From Sclerodactyla briareus (taxonomy: Eukaryota; Echinodermata; Holothuroidea; Dendrochirotida; Sclerodactylidae): DNA of 64,000 nt. The notes beneath the pieces were generated by a model. That model was not told the origin of the DNA. It searched no databases and worked only from the letters and a program-made list of their open reading frames with translations. Shown here piece by piece: positions 47,500 through 59,914 of the stretch; positions within the stretch are counted from its first letter, which is position 1; every line of letters begins with the position of its first letter. The stretch covers positions 1 to 64,000 of the forward strand of contig JAODTK010000444.1 in assembly GCA_026419785.1 (NCBI GenBank). The letters are read 5' to 3'. Made by a program: the position numbers and the translations under genes.

Positions 47500-49265
47500 C
47501 TGCAAATTAACAGGTGAGCATAGTAACTATTGGCACTCCATGTTATAAATGCTATCATCCTGTGGGGCATATAGTATTTCAAACTATATGGTGACTGGTT
47601 ATAGGTAGCCTGCTTAAACAGACGATATGAGGACTCCTGTCCCTAAAATAGAGGGGGCTATCACTCTTCAGTATATACCAAGGTCAATAAGACCAACATA
47701 TCATCTGCAGGACTTTATTTGACAAATCCTCAAAAATTAGGATCTGCTCATTACAATTCAGGTGACATAGGTGTTCATCCAGCAAGTCGTTGATATGGCT
47801 GGGATCCCAACCCTGTATAGTTCACGAAAATCGCCCCATATTTTTGGTCATTAATATTTGTACAGAAGACTTTCAATAACCTTTTACAATACCAAAAATT
47901 AAATTTATCGAAGAATGGAGCATTTTGAATCCCCTAAAATGAACCGAAGCCACTGTTTTTAGCTATGCGCAGGCGAGGCGTATTGCTGCCTGTTTGGTAA
48001 GCGCCACATGAGTTCAGAAAAATATGAATCCTCCAAGGGGAGTAGAAAAGAATATATCCGTCTAACTCATGCCAAATCTAAGTTGGAGGTTTCGAAAACA
48101 ATTCCATCAGATCATCGAGTAAATTTCCACAGGCCTGGCCGTGTCTCGTATTTATAAATAGAGAGAATCGCCGATGCCCAAGTCCAGTTGAGATTTGCAC
48201 CCCCCACTAGAACCCTCCCATGATTGAACCACAGCACAAGTGGGAATTAGTTGCACAGAGCGTTTTTTTGGCAAATCACCGATTGGTTAAAGGGTCATCC
48301 GCACAATATGAGTGAATGAGGCGATACCAGTGAACAAAGTCCAAACTCTGTTTCTCAATCCAAGGCTAGTTAATAGGCTGAACCAAGGATTACAGTGACA
48401 TCATATACACCTGTTAAATTCACCTCTAGTTTTCTATTTATAGGCACCCAGTTAGATTAACCGAGCCCAGCGTCATGGTGATCATTAAGTACTAATGAGA
48501 ACATGTTGTCCTGCTGTAATGAACTTTAAATTCCTCTCATAGTCCCCACCAGGGTGCCAATGCATAACATGGACTGTATGTGTATCCTCAATGTAGGTCC
48601 CGCAGTACTTAATCAGTGTTGCTTTGGATTTAATACTAACGATGTTATTCTATGAGGGGGGGGGGGGGCAGTGTAGAGGAATATTACTTACTTATCTGCA
48701 TTAGTCTCTATTATTGGTCGTCTCCTAGGACCACAGTGACCAGCAGGGTGGACTCAACCTTTGTTTCAGAGGTGGGAACTGCGTTTGGGGGGTCTTGGAC
48801 TATTAAATAAAAACATTTTGTATGGCTGCCTGATAGAAAGCCAAAATCTGAAGTTATTGTAAGACTGTGTTTGGAGTTAATGAATAATGCCCCCAATTAA
48901 TTAGGAAATACTCATTACTGCTTTTTCAGCCTGGATTGCTATGTTTTTTGAACATATTAGGAAGGTGATATTCAGGCTCGTGTAGACCTTTTTTCCTCCT
49001 GCTGGACGGTATCATTTTAGTTGCTGCATTGTCAATTGCAAAGCCTGGTAAATGAAGAAAGATGAAGAAGTTTGAATATACTCATTGAATGTTCCCCCTT
49101 TATGTTTTCAGGCACTGTTTTTGTTGTCAATTTTTTTTTCCATAATAGTTTCTTTTGCTTATTTGTTACTTTGATATTCTTCTGTTGAGGGCGGGGAATG
49201 AGGGGGGGGGACTCAGCAACTGAACAATGCCGATATTATGTAACCCATTCGTCCTCATCTTCTTG
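47500..49265. other. Intron, no gene recognised
   Basis: Mostly unique-looking intron. A G run is at 48655-48669. No exon or repeat family is recognised. Confidence 0.45.
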
Positions 49266-49271
49266 TTTCAG

Positions 49272-49424
49272 GACTATTTCAAATACTTCCCAGCCGCTGA
49301 GGAACCTCACTGCGTTTCAACAACAATCAGCGAATCTGACCGGCATGTCGCAGCAATATCTCTAATCAGCTGAGAGAAGAGATCCTCTCCATCACAGAAG
49401 GTGAAGATGTGTTGATAGGGGAAG
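49272..49424 (+). CDS. SYNE1: Nesprin exon: spectrin-like segment DYFKYFP
   Basis: Acceptor CTTGTTTCAG. It opens DYFKYFPAAEEP in frame 0, which aligns with the DFFRNLP that begins this helix in vertebrate nesprin-1. After shifts, TAFQQQSANLTGMSQQYL and NQLREEILSITEGEDVLI follow, where vertebrates have a DLKQQLLLL-type helix. The donor could be GTGAAG at 49401 or GTACTT at 49425; the latter is used for the coordinates. Two or more indels. Confidence 0.68.
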
Positions 49425-50095
49425 GTACTTGATCTCCCCATCTCAGAGGTAAGCTGATTGCAGTCACCATTCCCTCTCATCATTATGATCAAGTGCAATT
49501 GGATTTGAAGGCTTTTTTGATGGTGAGGGGGGTGGGGGAGAATAGTGTCTCAGGAAGTACCCATCATCAATTAGCACGTAGTGTACATGGACTTCCAAAA
49601 TTTATGCCTCTAAGAATCTGACGGGTACCTCTTGTCCTAAAACCCAAAAGAGGAATAAACATGATTTATTTAGACATTCATCCTGTTTCTCACATATTGT
49701 AGCGTATGTGCAATATTCATCAGCTGCATTCCCATATCCAAATACCTTGAAAATTAAATTAAAGATCAATTCAAAATCTGTTGATCAAACTACTTCAAAA
49801 CTGTTATTTTTATTTCGTTGTTCTGTGACTTTTCACCATGTTCCTATATCAAACCGTTTACCTCATACCAAGACTCAGGGATAGCTTGAGAATTTGAGAA
49901 ATTCAGCCAAAGTAACATCAACTCCTAAATCGGTCAAATTTTTACATTATTGCAAATCCCCCCCCCCCCCTTATTTCCCTCAAACAGATGAAATTATAAA
50001 ATAATGAAAATCAAAAACAAAAAAGCAATATTTCCCTTTCTCTAAGCGTGAATATCCCAGCAGGCTTTCTCATTACCACATTTTCTTTTCCTCAG
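49425..50095. other. Intron, no gene recognised
   Basis: Short intron with a C run near 49961-49971. Ends in the strong polypyrimidine acceptor TTTTCTTTTCCTCAG. Confidence 0.5.
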
Positions 50096-50230
50096 GTATA
50101 TGTGGCTAGATGAAGGGGTCATACAAAAGCAGAAAAATTTAAACGACACGTTGAAGAACCTGCGGACATGGACCTCGGAGATTACATTCTTTCTATCCTG
50201 AGCCTGTTTGAGTGCACATCGACATGATCT
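50096..50230 (+). CDS. SYNE1: Nesprin exon: spectrin-like segment, 3' border uncertain
   Basis: Preceded by a strong acceptor. In one frame it reads HTKAEKFKRHVEEPADMDLG then DYILSILSLFE. This aligns with the nesprin helix that has EAHKKLSEPLEVS followed by a KLLIQDLEDIE-like stretch. An alternative frame gives QKNLNDTLKNLRTWTSEI, so a frame choice is needed. I prefer the first because of the E-P and the colinear order with the next exon's DMERDLP. No clear donor was found; the end is approximate. Confidence 0.62.
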
Positions 50231-50239
50231 AATGGGCTA

Positions 50240-53200
50240 TCATAAGAAACTACTGGACTGTGAGTCTATAGTACAATCATGGCATTTGGTTTGCTTGAGG
50301 ATAGGCCCATGGTATCCTTACCTGTATAAAGAGTAAGCCAATTGGGATCCTGTACTGTTCACTTAAAATCTTTGTCATCATCATTGCTATCGTTCCCACA
50401 TGACAATGAGTAGTGTCTGTACTCTTCGTGGCAACAAGTTTTCCCAATACAAAATGTACTAATACTTGGTTGTCCAGAAACGTTTTCAGAAAATACTATT
50501 ACGATGCACGGCTTCCTAAACAACTTAGAGTGCCAAGCCTGATGAATAGCAGTCCTTTTCCCTGTTATAACGTTACGCATTGTACAAAAACATTAACGTA
50601 GGCAGCTATGTTACCCTGACAACTGTTGCAGGTTCTTGTCTCGCTCATTCTCGCCTCTCTTCTCGATTGTGCAACAAGGTTCTATACGAATATTTTTGAT
50701 ATTACTTTGTGATGCCACATGTTCCCATAACAGGAAAAAAAATAATGATTGCATGTCTCCAAACATAGACCAACAAGTTCGAACCTAACAATGTAAAACA
50801 ATGACCGCATACTTGTCAGTAGTGTACTACTCTGACAACTTCTGGACACCCTAAAGGGCTTCCTTCATAATTTCTGACCTTATATACCTTGATAGTGTTA
50901 CTCTCGTTGTGGTGGTTTCAAACACAATGAAACACACTAAATAATATACCGCAAGACGCAAAAAAAAACCTAGAAAATCCGATAAATTGGAAGATGCGAA
51001 AGCAAAGGAGTTTTGTGAATAATAGATATTAGGTACAGATGCCTTTCTATTCTAACTGCCTCTCTAAATCTAACATACAAACAGACACTTCCTGCCTGTG
51101 TCGCATCACTGTCTGTAATAGAAACAATTGGTAACCCAATTTTGTTTTGTGGTGAATTTAATCTGACTGTGGAAGTGGGTGATTGATCTTCAGTCATATT
51201 CAAGTATAAGTTACAGTTCGGTTTAGTAAGGATTGTGAACTACATGTTGGCGAGCTATTCTTTTGCTCTCACAAGTGATTTGCTAGTTTAATTAATAACA
51301 GTTTCAATTTGGAATGCTCCTGGGAAATCATGGTCACTGTAACCCAATGTAAACAAATCAATGAATCCATGCCGCAATGACCAGTTCAAGAGGGATTTAA
51401 AATCATCAATTCGTTGTGTGTGTAATACATGAGCGTGTGCACAATTTATGTTTCACATTTTTTTTTAATTTAGTCACACCATCTCCACCAAACTTAGTGG
51501 ATTATGATCACCTTTGTAGTCCAATGATAGTAGAGGGGTGGATGGCCGCAAAAGCCAACAAACTAGAGCCACCTCTAGTCTATAGCTTCGAGGATTCCGC
51601 TGTAATATCCTGCTAACAAGCGAAGCAAATGCCTCTATCAGGGGTCTTAACACAAGCTGAATACCTTGCAGAAACGACCACTTGCCCACACAATAGCAGT
51701 TCAAGAAACCCATTACCGGTGTGAGACTGCATAACCAGTTTGGGAATATTTTGATTGTCATCATTGTAGATGTCACCAGATGTGACTGGACCTTTAAGCT
51801 CTAATCCTAGGTTTGTTGGCTTCAGTTATCGACAGGTTGGCCGGTGTATTTCTTCAGTCTTTCCTTTGAGCTTTTTTTATTTTGGCACCATGCTGAGTCA
51901 GTAATTGAGAGGATGTCATTACCGTTTATTGCTTCCCTAATGACTTGCTTTTCTGCCCTGTCTAGTATCGTACGTAGAGTCATTAGCCCAACATGAGTGT
52001 CGTCATGGACTAGTGTTTTCCATCACGTCCCTTGGGTATTTTCTATTCCAAGGGAAATCAGGATTTTCTCCTTTTTCCTACAATTGCTTCAATGACTTGC
52101 TTAGATAAATGGAAGAGATTCACTTGGAGGTTACACAACGGGTGTTCAAGCAGTGCCTCCACATGGTTTTATGGAATTGTTTTGGTATCTAGTCACTCCA
52201 ATTGTGTCACCTTTGACCTGGTTGCTGTCAACTATAGGGCTGTGCAAAACTACTCCATTAAAGTTGGAGATTCTACTTCTCAACTTTCAAGCTTGTCAGT
52301 TTTCACATGTCATCTTGGAGCTTCATTATGTCAAGAACAGCTTTGTCGTCATCCATAGATTGAGAAATCACACATTGGCTTGTTTTTCTACTGGAGAATG
52401 GAATGTTCTCATAAGCTACATCAGAATGTTCGAACTGTCTTTCAAGGCTATTTTCAAGAAGGCATAAGAATTTTGTAAGAATTATTTCTTTGTGATTTGT
52501 GAATGCAGTGTTGAATTCGGGAATAACAATTGCTGTGGTTGAAATTCAGGGCGTTTGAAATTTGTCATGTTTTTTTCAACCATATGTCTGCAAACCTGAA
52601 TGGAATGATCCCTTAATAAATATATTAAACAATATTATTATGTTTGTATACATGCTTTTTGGAGATGTTGAAGTAAATATCACAATATTGCATGATCATG
52701 TGTTGATTAAATAATATTGATTTCATGTGAAAGATGCAATTATCTCATTAGATGCTGATAAGATATACAAGTGTTTTCAAATATCGCTTCATTTTAATTA
52801 CAATGAGTAATAATTATTCTGAGATCAGGATGACCATGAATGGACCAGTGATACCATTCTGTCCATTCAAAACTCTGTTTCCATGGCATTTGCATGAGTT
52901 TCCACACAGTATACTGTTTTTAGGGAAGTGTTACTGTTCTCTGTATTCATTTCTGTAGTGAATTCTGAAATTGATTGATTGAATGTTTGTTTGGTGATTG
53001 ATAAAGTCATTTTAGGGACTGTTCTCTTCCACCAAAAAAGGAACTGCCAAGCATAATTTTTGTTTACAATTTTCAAGAGAAAAACTTTGTTCAAGCGCTT
53101 TTTTACTGTATTCTAAATAATTTCTTTTGGCATGATGTTTTCCATTATTTGATTGATAGATTGACTGAATGTGATTAAAGAGGTGAATATCAGAGTGTTT

Positions 53201-53400
53201 TGTCAACAAGAAATTTAAACTTGTCAAGATGGCAATTTCATACTTGGTTGCCCACTTCAAGGAGATGTCTCCTGTTTCAACAAACTAACGTTGACCAGAA
53301 TTTGTGTGATTTCTCGATTAAATGGTTAGTAATGGTGAGCGGGTTGGAATTGAGAGTTAATTCCCTTCCTTTATTTTCCCTGAACTTTGACCTTCTAAAC
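50240..53400. other. Intron, no gene recognised
   Basis: Mostly AT-rich. Open frames up to 108 codons (52032-52467) lack domains. No repeats stand out. Confidence 0.45.
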
Positions 53401-53402
53401 AG

Positions 53403-53730
53403 GACATGGAGAGAGATTTGCCCCACAAGAGCCAAGCCTCCAAGGAGCTAGCCCAGCTTGCCAAAGATGTGGCTCCCAAGTCACCACCAGAGGAGGAGCG
53501 GCTATGATTGACTCTCTCAAGGAGGTGAAGGAACCCCTGGCTGAGGCCCGCAGCGAGCTACCAGAGAGGACGGCCAACGTGGGCAAGGTCCTCCTGGCAG
53601 TGGAACCGCCTGTAGAGGAAGACCAAGAGATCGAAGAGGTCCTGTCACGGGAGGAAGAGATGCTGGAGACGATGCGGGGGACTTGGGCAAGTTCAACGAG
53701 GGAACGCGACAAAAACGTGATACACACAAG
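53403..53730 (+). CDS. SYNE1: Nesprin exon: full spectrin-like repeat
   Basis: Acceptor TTCTAAACAG and donor GTAAGG. Reads DMERDLPHKSQASKELAQLA then KDV. After a one-base shift near 53480 it continues AMIDSLKEVKEPLAEARSEL, PERTANVGKVLLAVEPPVEE, DQEIEEVLSREEEMLETMRG and TWASSTRERDK. The order D-I/M-E-x-x-(V/L)P, then L-K-E-x-L-x-x-(V/A), then a long acidic coiled helix, matches the nesprin-1 rod at this position. This is the longest uninterrupted coding stretch in the gene here (over 70 codons), GC-richer than the introns. Its tail plus donor is tandemly repeated downstream. Confidence 0.88.
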
Positions 53731-54200
53731 GTAAGGGAGCCCTGCCTGTGATGAGTCTAATTAGGGATTCCTGGCAAGTCCAATTAGGTACAGTGACAGG
53801 GAGCACATGAGACTTGACTTTGTGACAATTATACGTGATGTCTTTAGCAGTCTACAGGAGCAGTGACAGAAACATGATGCACACACGGTAGTAGCATATT
53901 TTGAGATTGCCTTTTGACAAGTATAGTGAAGGACTCCCAGGAAAGTCCATAAAGAAATAGCAAACAAAATCATAATGCACACTAGGTAAGGCAGCACAGT
54001 TGAGATTTGACTTTGTGACAAGTCTAGTGAGAGACTCGAGCAAGTCCATGAAGAAATAGCAAACAAAATTGTGATGCACACTAGGTGTGGTAGCATAGTT
54101 GAGATTCAACTTTGTGACAAGTCTAGTGAGGGACTCTAGAAGGTTCATGAAGAAATAGCAAACAAAACCTAGGTAAGGTAGCACAGTGGGGATTTTGTCC
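53700..54200 (+). repeat. Tandem array derived from exon 3' end plus splice donor, unit about 98 bp
   Basis: The real exon ends GACAAAAACGTGATACACACAAG|GTAAGG. Downstream, copies ending AACAAAATC(G/A)T(G/A)ATGCACACTAG|GT recur with donor-like sites at 53888 (GTAGTA), 53986 (GTAAGG), 54085 (GTGTGG) and 54173 (GTAAGG). Between them is a shared intronic part: GTAGCACAGTTGAGATTTGACTTTGTGACAAGTCTAGTGAGGGACTC. Spacings are 157, 98, 99 and 88. Open frames on the minus strand across the array are by-products. Confidence 0.85.
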
Positions 54201-54204
54201 CATA

Positions 54205-55460
54205 AGGGAATGCCCTCACAGTTAAACAGTGTGACTAAGAATTTAAGGTGAGCATCTGATTCCTCTGGGGAAGGGATTCCATAGAGCAGATGTGTGTGTG
54301 TATATGAGTGGACAAAACATAAATTTGTGAGGAAGGTTGACATTCAGAAGGAAATGAACTGTATGTGAAAGGCCGTGAATATCTAGCAACTAATGAATGA
54401 GGACGTTAAGATGCTTTATTTGGAAGCTATTCCAAAGAATTATGCCGCACATGATGCCACACTGTTGCCGCATCTGTAAACATGTTAATTTTACCTAGTC
54501 AAGGGCTTGTTCCATTTCTTTGGATTTTTTTTCCTGTTATACAACTTGATTCTATCTCAGTAAACAAATTGCCAGATCATCAGCAAGGTGCATGGTCGTG
54601 ATTGCATGAAAGGGCCATTATGGTCTTGCCGCATATGCACATGCCATCTATGGATATACCAGCCTCGTAGACTTGGGTAAACCTCAACAATGATGAGGCT
54701 GTTCTACATGTGTGAAGGGTGAATTGACAACATCAACAGAAGGGAAAAAATGCCTAGCGAGGGCAGTGGGGTAGATGTTTATTATACTCAGTTCAACCCC
54801 GCAGAGGCTAAATATCACATCTTTGTGGTAAGGGGGGGGGGGGGTCAAACATATTTCAAACTGAATTTACCCAACATTCATAAAAACCTTATTCGGCTCT
54901 CCGATAAATATGCCTAATCAATATGTGAGGAATTGTTCTATTTCGAGGTATCATACAATATTGTATTCCTTGATACATACTGCTTTGGATTGTCAGTTGG
55001 ACGGCGCACGGAAAAATAGTAGGCACATCCCTATTGTAGTAGTCCAAATAGGATGTCCAACTAGTCATGCCATGCTGGTCTCTTCCAGTATAGAGATGAT
55101 GGATAGAGATTCATAAAAAAGTCTTAGAGTAAGGATTTACTCCTATGTCTGGATGTTGATCTAAACAGGTTTAAGTTGCCATCCCAACGCTGATCACTCC
55201 CAACCGTGTTCTTGGTGTGCTTAGCCATGGATTGGTTGCGATTGGTACTCAGGTTCCATGTATCCCCTTTGCCTCTGGGAAATGGCATGACTTCCACGAC
55301 GTGTAACAAACACCATTGAAGAGAGAACCAATGTGTGGCTGCATTGGTAGTGTCCCCCTAAGACCAACTATGCTTGGCAGTAGTGAGAGGTTGACAGGGT
55401 GTACTACCTTCTATAGTATGCAGTATAACAGATCTCTTTCCTTTTTTTTCTCGTCCAATC
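54205..55460. other. Intron, no gene recognised
   Basis: A G run is at 54832-54844. Ends in a T-rich tract and CCAATCAG acceptor. No other feature recognised. Confidence 0.45.
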
Positions 55461-55462
55461 AG

Positions 55463-55604
55463 ATGTTGATGACACATCTGAAGGAGGTCCGTGGCCGTTG
55501 CAAGAGAGGGATCAGCTTTCGAATACGTGTCAGCTTGAAAAAGTACTTACATCCACACTGTCATCCATATAAACCAATTCAAAGAAGCTTGATGAAGACT
55601 ACAG
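55463..55604 (+). CDS. SYNE1: Nesprin exon: spectrin-like segment
   Basis: Acceptor TTTTTTTTCTCGTCCAATCAG and donor GTTTGC (weak). It opens MLMTHLKEVRGR. After a shift it reads QERDQLSNTCQLEKVLTSTL and SSI, then after another NSKKLDEDYR. Helical, charged composition with Leu spacing fits a spectrin helix pair, but the match to a specific vertebrate segment is weaker than for its neighbours. Exon calling rests on splice sites, composition and order. Confidence 0.62.
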
Positions 55605-55692
55605 GTTTGCGTCATTTCTCCAGTGATAACATTTCTAAAGAATTTCAAACCCAATGGGTCATGTGAATGTGGCTTGACTCTTGGTATACTGT

Positions 55693-56606
55693 CTATGCTC
55701 TACCGATAATCAGGCATTCGGACACAAATCGTCCGATATCGAGCACAACCAGCCTAACAACGGATCGGCAGAGCAATCTACTGAGTTTACTGATGTTTTG
55801 CTACCAATCTCCACACACACACAGGCAACCTAACTCTTGAACCGAGGTGCAAGCTTGCACAGTTGCAATCCTGCCTCTACACAATTACAGTCGACCCTAA
55901 CAACCCCCCCGCAGTTGTCAAACTCTTGCTATGAACTATTTCAATGACAATCACATACATTTTCTGAAAAAAAAAAATCAGGCCTGACTCAATACTTTCC
56001 AAAAAACCAAACTCACAACTTACATTGTCATCAAGTCTAGCACATGTAAGTCTTCGGGCGCGAATAATGCATTAAATGAAAGTGGTAAACAACATCGCTG
56101 ATTTCTGGAGCACGCGAAGGTAATTAATTCATGCAGCACTGACTAGGCTGTACTTGAGTGTGGAGGCAGTGCCAACATCACAATATTTTTGGAGCACTCA
56201 ATGAAATGCCGCCCATGCAGCCCATTTGACAACAAGTTAAAGCTATTACGTGAATAACATTAGCTTTAGCGCATAAACGCTAGTAAAACACATACTAGTG
56301 ATCAAATTGCTCCCGATTATCATTTTCTTATGAAAACATTCAGCTGATTTTGATGATCAAATATTTTACTCAATCATTTGTTTAGGATGGCTTATATCTG
56401 AAGGGTGTTGATGCAACACTTCTCTTGTAGAGGTTCTCAAAAGTATACCATACATCAATACACTAACCCATGAAACAAATCAACTGGTTATATATGTTCG
56501 TAATAGTTTCTGCCATCCATCATCGGATGGGATCGAACATCGGCCGAAGTTGGAAAGAAACATCGGTCCATCGATTGGCATAAAAATCATTTCGGTAGAG
56601 CCCTAG
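55693..56606. mobile_element. Possible hAT-like element, TIR about 14-20 bp
   Basis: The left edge CTATGCTCTACCGATAATCA and the inverse of the right edge, CTAGGGCTCTACCGAAATGA, match with few differences. Both edges continue into CGATATCG or CATCGGACCGAT-type sequence. Flanks carry similar 8-mers (TACTGTCT and TACTTTCT around the ends, one mismatch), consistent with an 8-bp target duplication. Length about 0.9 kb; no transposase frame. Confidence 0.6.
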
Positions 56607-56609
56607 TAC

Positions 56610-58050
56610 TTTCTATTTAATGAACATTATGACGCCAACCCCCAAACCAAATTTTATTTGATGAGACCCAGTCAGCTATGCAAAACTGAGACTTCATGGG
56701 GGGAACCATGGGATCACCTTAAATAGCCTGTTTGTGGTTGGAGTGCGCAACTGCGCATGCTCACCACGACCAGTCGAGGAAATCGATGAGATTTTCCCCC
56801 CCATAACTTTCGTTACTGGCCGTTTATTTCAAACTGTCACCACTATTCGAAAATGCAACCAATTCATCCCATGTTTTCCTGAATATGGGGAACATCTGTT
56901 AATTTTGTGTTGACAAGGATTTGTATTTTCGGCAGGGGACTTTTGAAAGATTGTTCTGCACACTGTACGTTCACGTCGAACTGCCAATGTTCCCTCATGA
57001 CCTTTGACACAATATCTTCATCATTCTTCAAACTGTAGAACTCCTGAACTAGGCCATACAAGTCAATGTAAAAACATATAAACTATAGATTGGATCTGAA
57101 TAAAATCTTTGAAGTTGTTTACAAAATATGAGTAGATTAAAAGTGCCGTTACCTATCTCGTCCTTTGGTTATTAATGACAAAAATGGCAGCATTACCATG
57201 TATGGGTGGCCATCGGCATTGTCTCTACTCTTTTCCTTGATGTACAATAACTTCACACAAATTCCTTGAAAGCAATTGAAATGACTGACCGTGCAACATG
57301 CTGGAGCTCCAATAGTCTGAGGGTGGGATTTCATTGTATCTTGTCACCGGTGCTGGTTTGAAAGACCATCAAGTTTCATGACCCATTGCACTATGAATAT
57401 TCAGCTATGTCCTTGTGATGTAGGTATCAGAACCTTTTGAGGCCATGCCACCTTCGGTATTGAATTTACTGGAGTCATTTGACATATAAATGAATAACAT
57501 TCAACATATTCAATAAGAAATTATTTACAGTCAATTCCTTTCATTTAACAGTTGATAGTTTTTTGATAAAATGATAATGGCATGTTTTATAAACTGGTTT
57601 TGGTTTAGAATTTCTGTTGTGGGTGACAATATGAGGAGCAAATACTGTCTGTTGGGAAAGTTACTTTGGTTCATGAGTTTTGTCCTTTGGTTGCCAATGT
57701 AAAAACATTGCCTCTCGTGTTTCTTGTGTAAGTGATGTCCATGTCTGCAGGAATTAAAATCTTCCCTTCAGTCCTCTGGTTTTTATAGCAGTGAGGATAC
57801 CGTAATGTTGATCATGTCACACATCCACCAGATTGCTTAAGTGACACCATAGTGTATATCCCATCCATTTATAAATGTGGGGCTCTTAGGAGGCCTGCAC
57901 AGGTAATGTGAAATGTTTGGGAGTAAGTAATGCTAATCTATCTCACTTAATAACTTAGCCTGGAAAAACGCTAATAGGACATTTTTTTAGGCGAATTAAT
58001 CTGAGATCTAAATTTCTCTTGACGAAAACTCTAGACACCTAGCATGGCAA
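56610..58050. other. Intron, no gene recognised
   Basis: AT-rich intron, nothing recognised. Confidence 0.45.
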
Positions 58051-58054
58051 CAGA

Positions 58055-58210
58055 GAAAGGGCGATGGATGGGTGGCCAACCCGGATTTGTGTAATGCCAG
58101 AAGATCACCGTGGCATTGGGGTGGGGTGCAGAGTCATGGGGGTAAATATTCACAGATTCCCCCAAAACCGGGTTTCTCTTTTGGTTGAGTATCATGACTT
58201 GGGGATGTCA
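58055..58210 (+). repeat. Dispersed repeat, mate of 14090-14235
   Basis: GCGATGGATGGGTGGCCAACCC, then GGGGTGGGGTGCA, then GGGGGTAAATATTCACAGATTC follow the same order as at 14100-14205. Non-coding. Confidence 0.65.
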
Positions 58211-58499
58211 GTTCAGTCTCTCAAAGAGGGAAAACCCCTGAGAAAAAACTGACTGAGAGCAAAATCCTGTCAATGCGATGCAGGGTGAGTTTTGTTGAAG
58301 GGTAGTAGCCAATGTTACAAAAATTGGAGAGAATAGCAGCTTGAAACCGAAGCATCAATCGAAATTACCCTTCACCCAAATTAGAAAAACAATGTTGAAT
58401 TTACAAGTTTTGAGCATGAGGTTCATAGCACTACTGCATAATATCATCGGTTTGGCCTACTACAAGCTTATACTTCCCAAATTGTCTTTTTTGATGCAG

Positions 58500-58763
58500 A
58501 AATGTGAGACTGAGAGCGAAGTTTGGGATCAAGCTATGTCTGGGAAAGGCTCTTGCTGTCGGAATTCCAGTCTCAGGAGACAGGACCTGGAGGAGTGTAT
58601 TGCTTGACCCTGGTCCAGACCTCTCAAAAACTCTGACGCTGACCCTGAACTCATGCCAAATACCAACATTCTGGACAGGAGCTTATGAGAGTCTCCCACC
58701 GTCTGCGAGAGAGCAAGTAGAAGAGGGATAGCTAAAACTAAAGAAACTAAAGAAAATGTACAG
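58500..58763 (+). CDS. SYNE1: Nesprin exon: full spectrin-like repeat
   Basis: Acceptor GTCTTTTTTGATGCAG and perfect GTGAGT donor. Reads KCETESEVWDQAMSGK, then across shifts EFQSQE, DLEECIA, SDADPELMPN-like, NILDRSLMRVSHRLRESK and KETKENVQ. The pattern VW-x-x-x-M, then a DLEEC(I)-type helix, DPEL, N-x-LD-x-x-L matches the nesprin-1 rod (a W, then AELEKVL, then GDPEEL, then Q-LDQRVL) in order. The exon is 264 bp with several compensating indels. Its 3' end and donor are tandemly repeated in the intron. Confidence 0.78.
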
Positions 58764-59010
58764 GTGAGTACTAGACCATTGAGAGAGCTTCAAGTAGAAG
58801 AGATGAATAGCTAAACCAGGAAAATGTACAGGGAGTACTAGTGCAATGAGAGGCGCTCAAGTAGAGAGAGAACGGGGAAGGGAGAATTAGCTCAAACCAA
58901 AGAAGAAAAGTACAGGTGAGTACTAGTATCATGAGAGAGCTCAAGTAGAAGAAGCATGGAATGAGAATTCTAAAACTTAAAGGAAAATGTACGGTGAGAG
59001 TACTGTACAT
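58715..59010 (+). repeat. Tandem array derived from exon 3' end plus splice donor, unit about 68-84 bp
   Basis: The exon tail AGCTAAAACTAAAG-AAAATGTACAG|GTGAGTACTAG is followed by copies of ATGAGAGAGCTCAAGTAGAAGAG-TAGCTAAA-CCAA-GAAAATGTACAG|GTGAGTACTAG. Donor-like positions are 58764 (real), 58832 (mutated, GGAGTA), 58916 (GTGAGT) and 58994 (GTGAGA). Spacings are 68, 84 and 78. The part upstream of the donor in each copy resembles coding exon sequence (AAGTAGAAGAG-ATAGCTAAA). Confidence 0.85.
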
Positions 59011-59019
59011 TGATTCAGC

Positions 59020-59910
59020 ATTTTAAGTTCAAAGTTTGAGTATTTTTCCACCTCATTATACAAGTATGTGCAATTCTTAAAGAATGTTACATAGTTGAAT
59101 ATACTGCCAATAACCCATGTGGGGAATAGCTTTTTCCCTTAGGTTTGATTATCACCATATTAATTTATCGATGGAGCGGACCAATTTTTCGTACACTTGT
59201 TATCGTTTCCCAAGACGATTGAAAAAATCAGTATAGTGTGACCGCCCTTCATTCCTAGTACCAGACCTGGGTTAAAGGGATTCTCAGCTGATTATAAGAG
59301 TGGGGAGTGGAAAAAGAAAAAAATATGGAGAACTCCTGAAAAGTCTCTCTACTACTCAGGTTAGATGAATATGGCCAAAAAACCAGAAAATTAGTGACCT
59401 GTGGGTGCTGATAGTGTGAGTGGTTATGACTAAGCACTAAGGCCTAGGTGTTTTTTATAATATCATATATTTATTTCGCACCTTTCCACTGAAGTGCACA
59501 AAGGGATTCACAGTGTTGTGTGCTGCCCGGGAAAGTGTAGCACATCGAATTAGAAATAGAATTAAACAAAGAATGGACGGACATTACAGAATTGTTGGGT
59601 TGAATTCAATCTAGAATAGTAAAGCACAGTGTGGAAAATATTACCTCCTGAATGTATCGAACTTCTTGAAATGGCTATGTCAAATTTGTCGGAATTTATT
59701 GATCTTAGGTTATTTTTTTGTGTTGATGTCAGGAAGAATGAGTTGCAGGGCAGCTAAGCACGTATCAGTTCAGGGTTGCCCACTAACTTTTCTTCGCCCT
59801 CCCCTCTTCTCTATCAGAACTTTGCTTGTCCCTTCCCGTGTGTTTACAATCACTAAAAGTATTCTTGAAACTAAAAAAAACGTTTTTGATTGTTTGCTGA
59901 TTTTGATTTT
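59020..59910. other. Intron, no gene recognised
   Basis: Contains a block near 59460-59540 (TATTTCGCACCTTTCCACTG, AAGTGCACAAAGGGATTCACAG) that looks like an interspersed repeat tail. No exon. Confidence 0.45.
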
Positions 59911-59914
59911 TCAG

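Noticed and set aside
53852..54343. 163-codon open frame on the - strand with repeated FVCYFFMDLLESLTRLVTK-like segments
   Set aside because: The protein repeats mirror the DNA array derived from the nesprin exon edge on the + strand; it is an antisense by-product.
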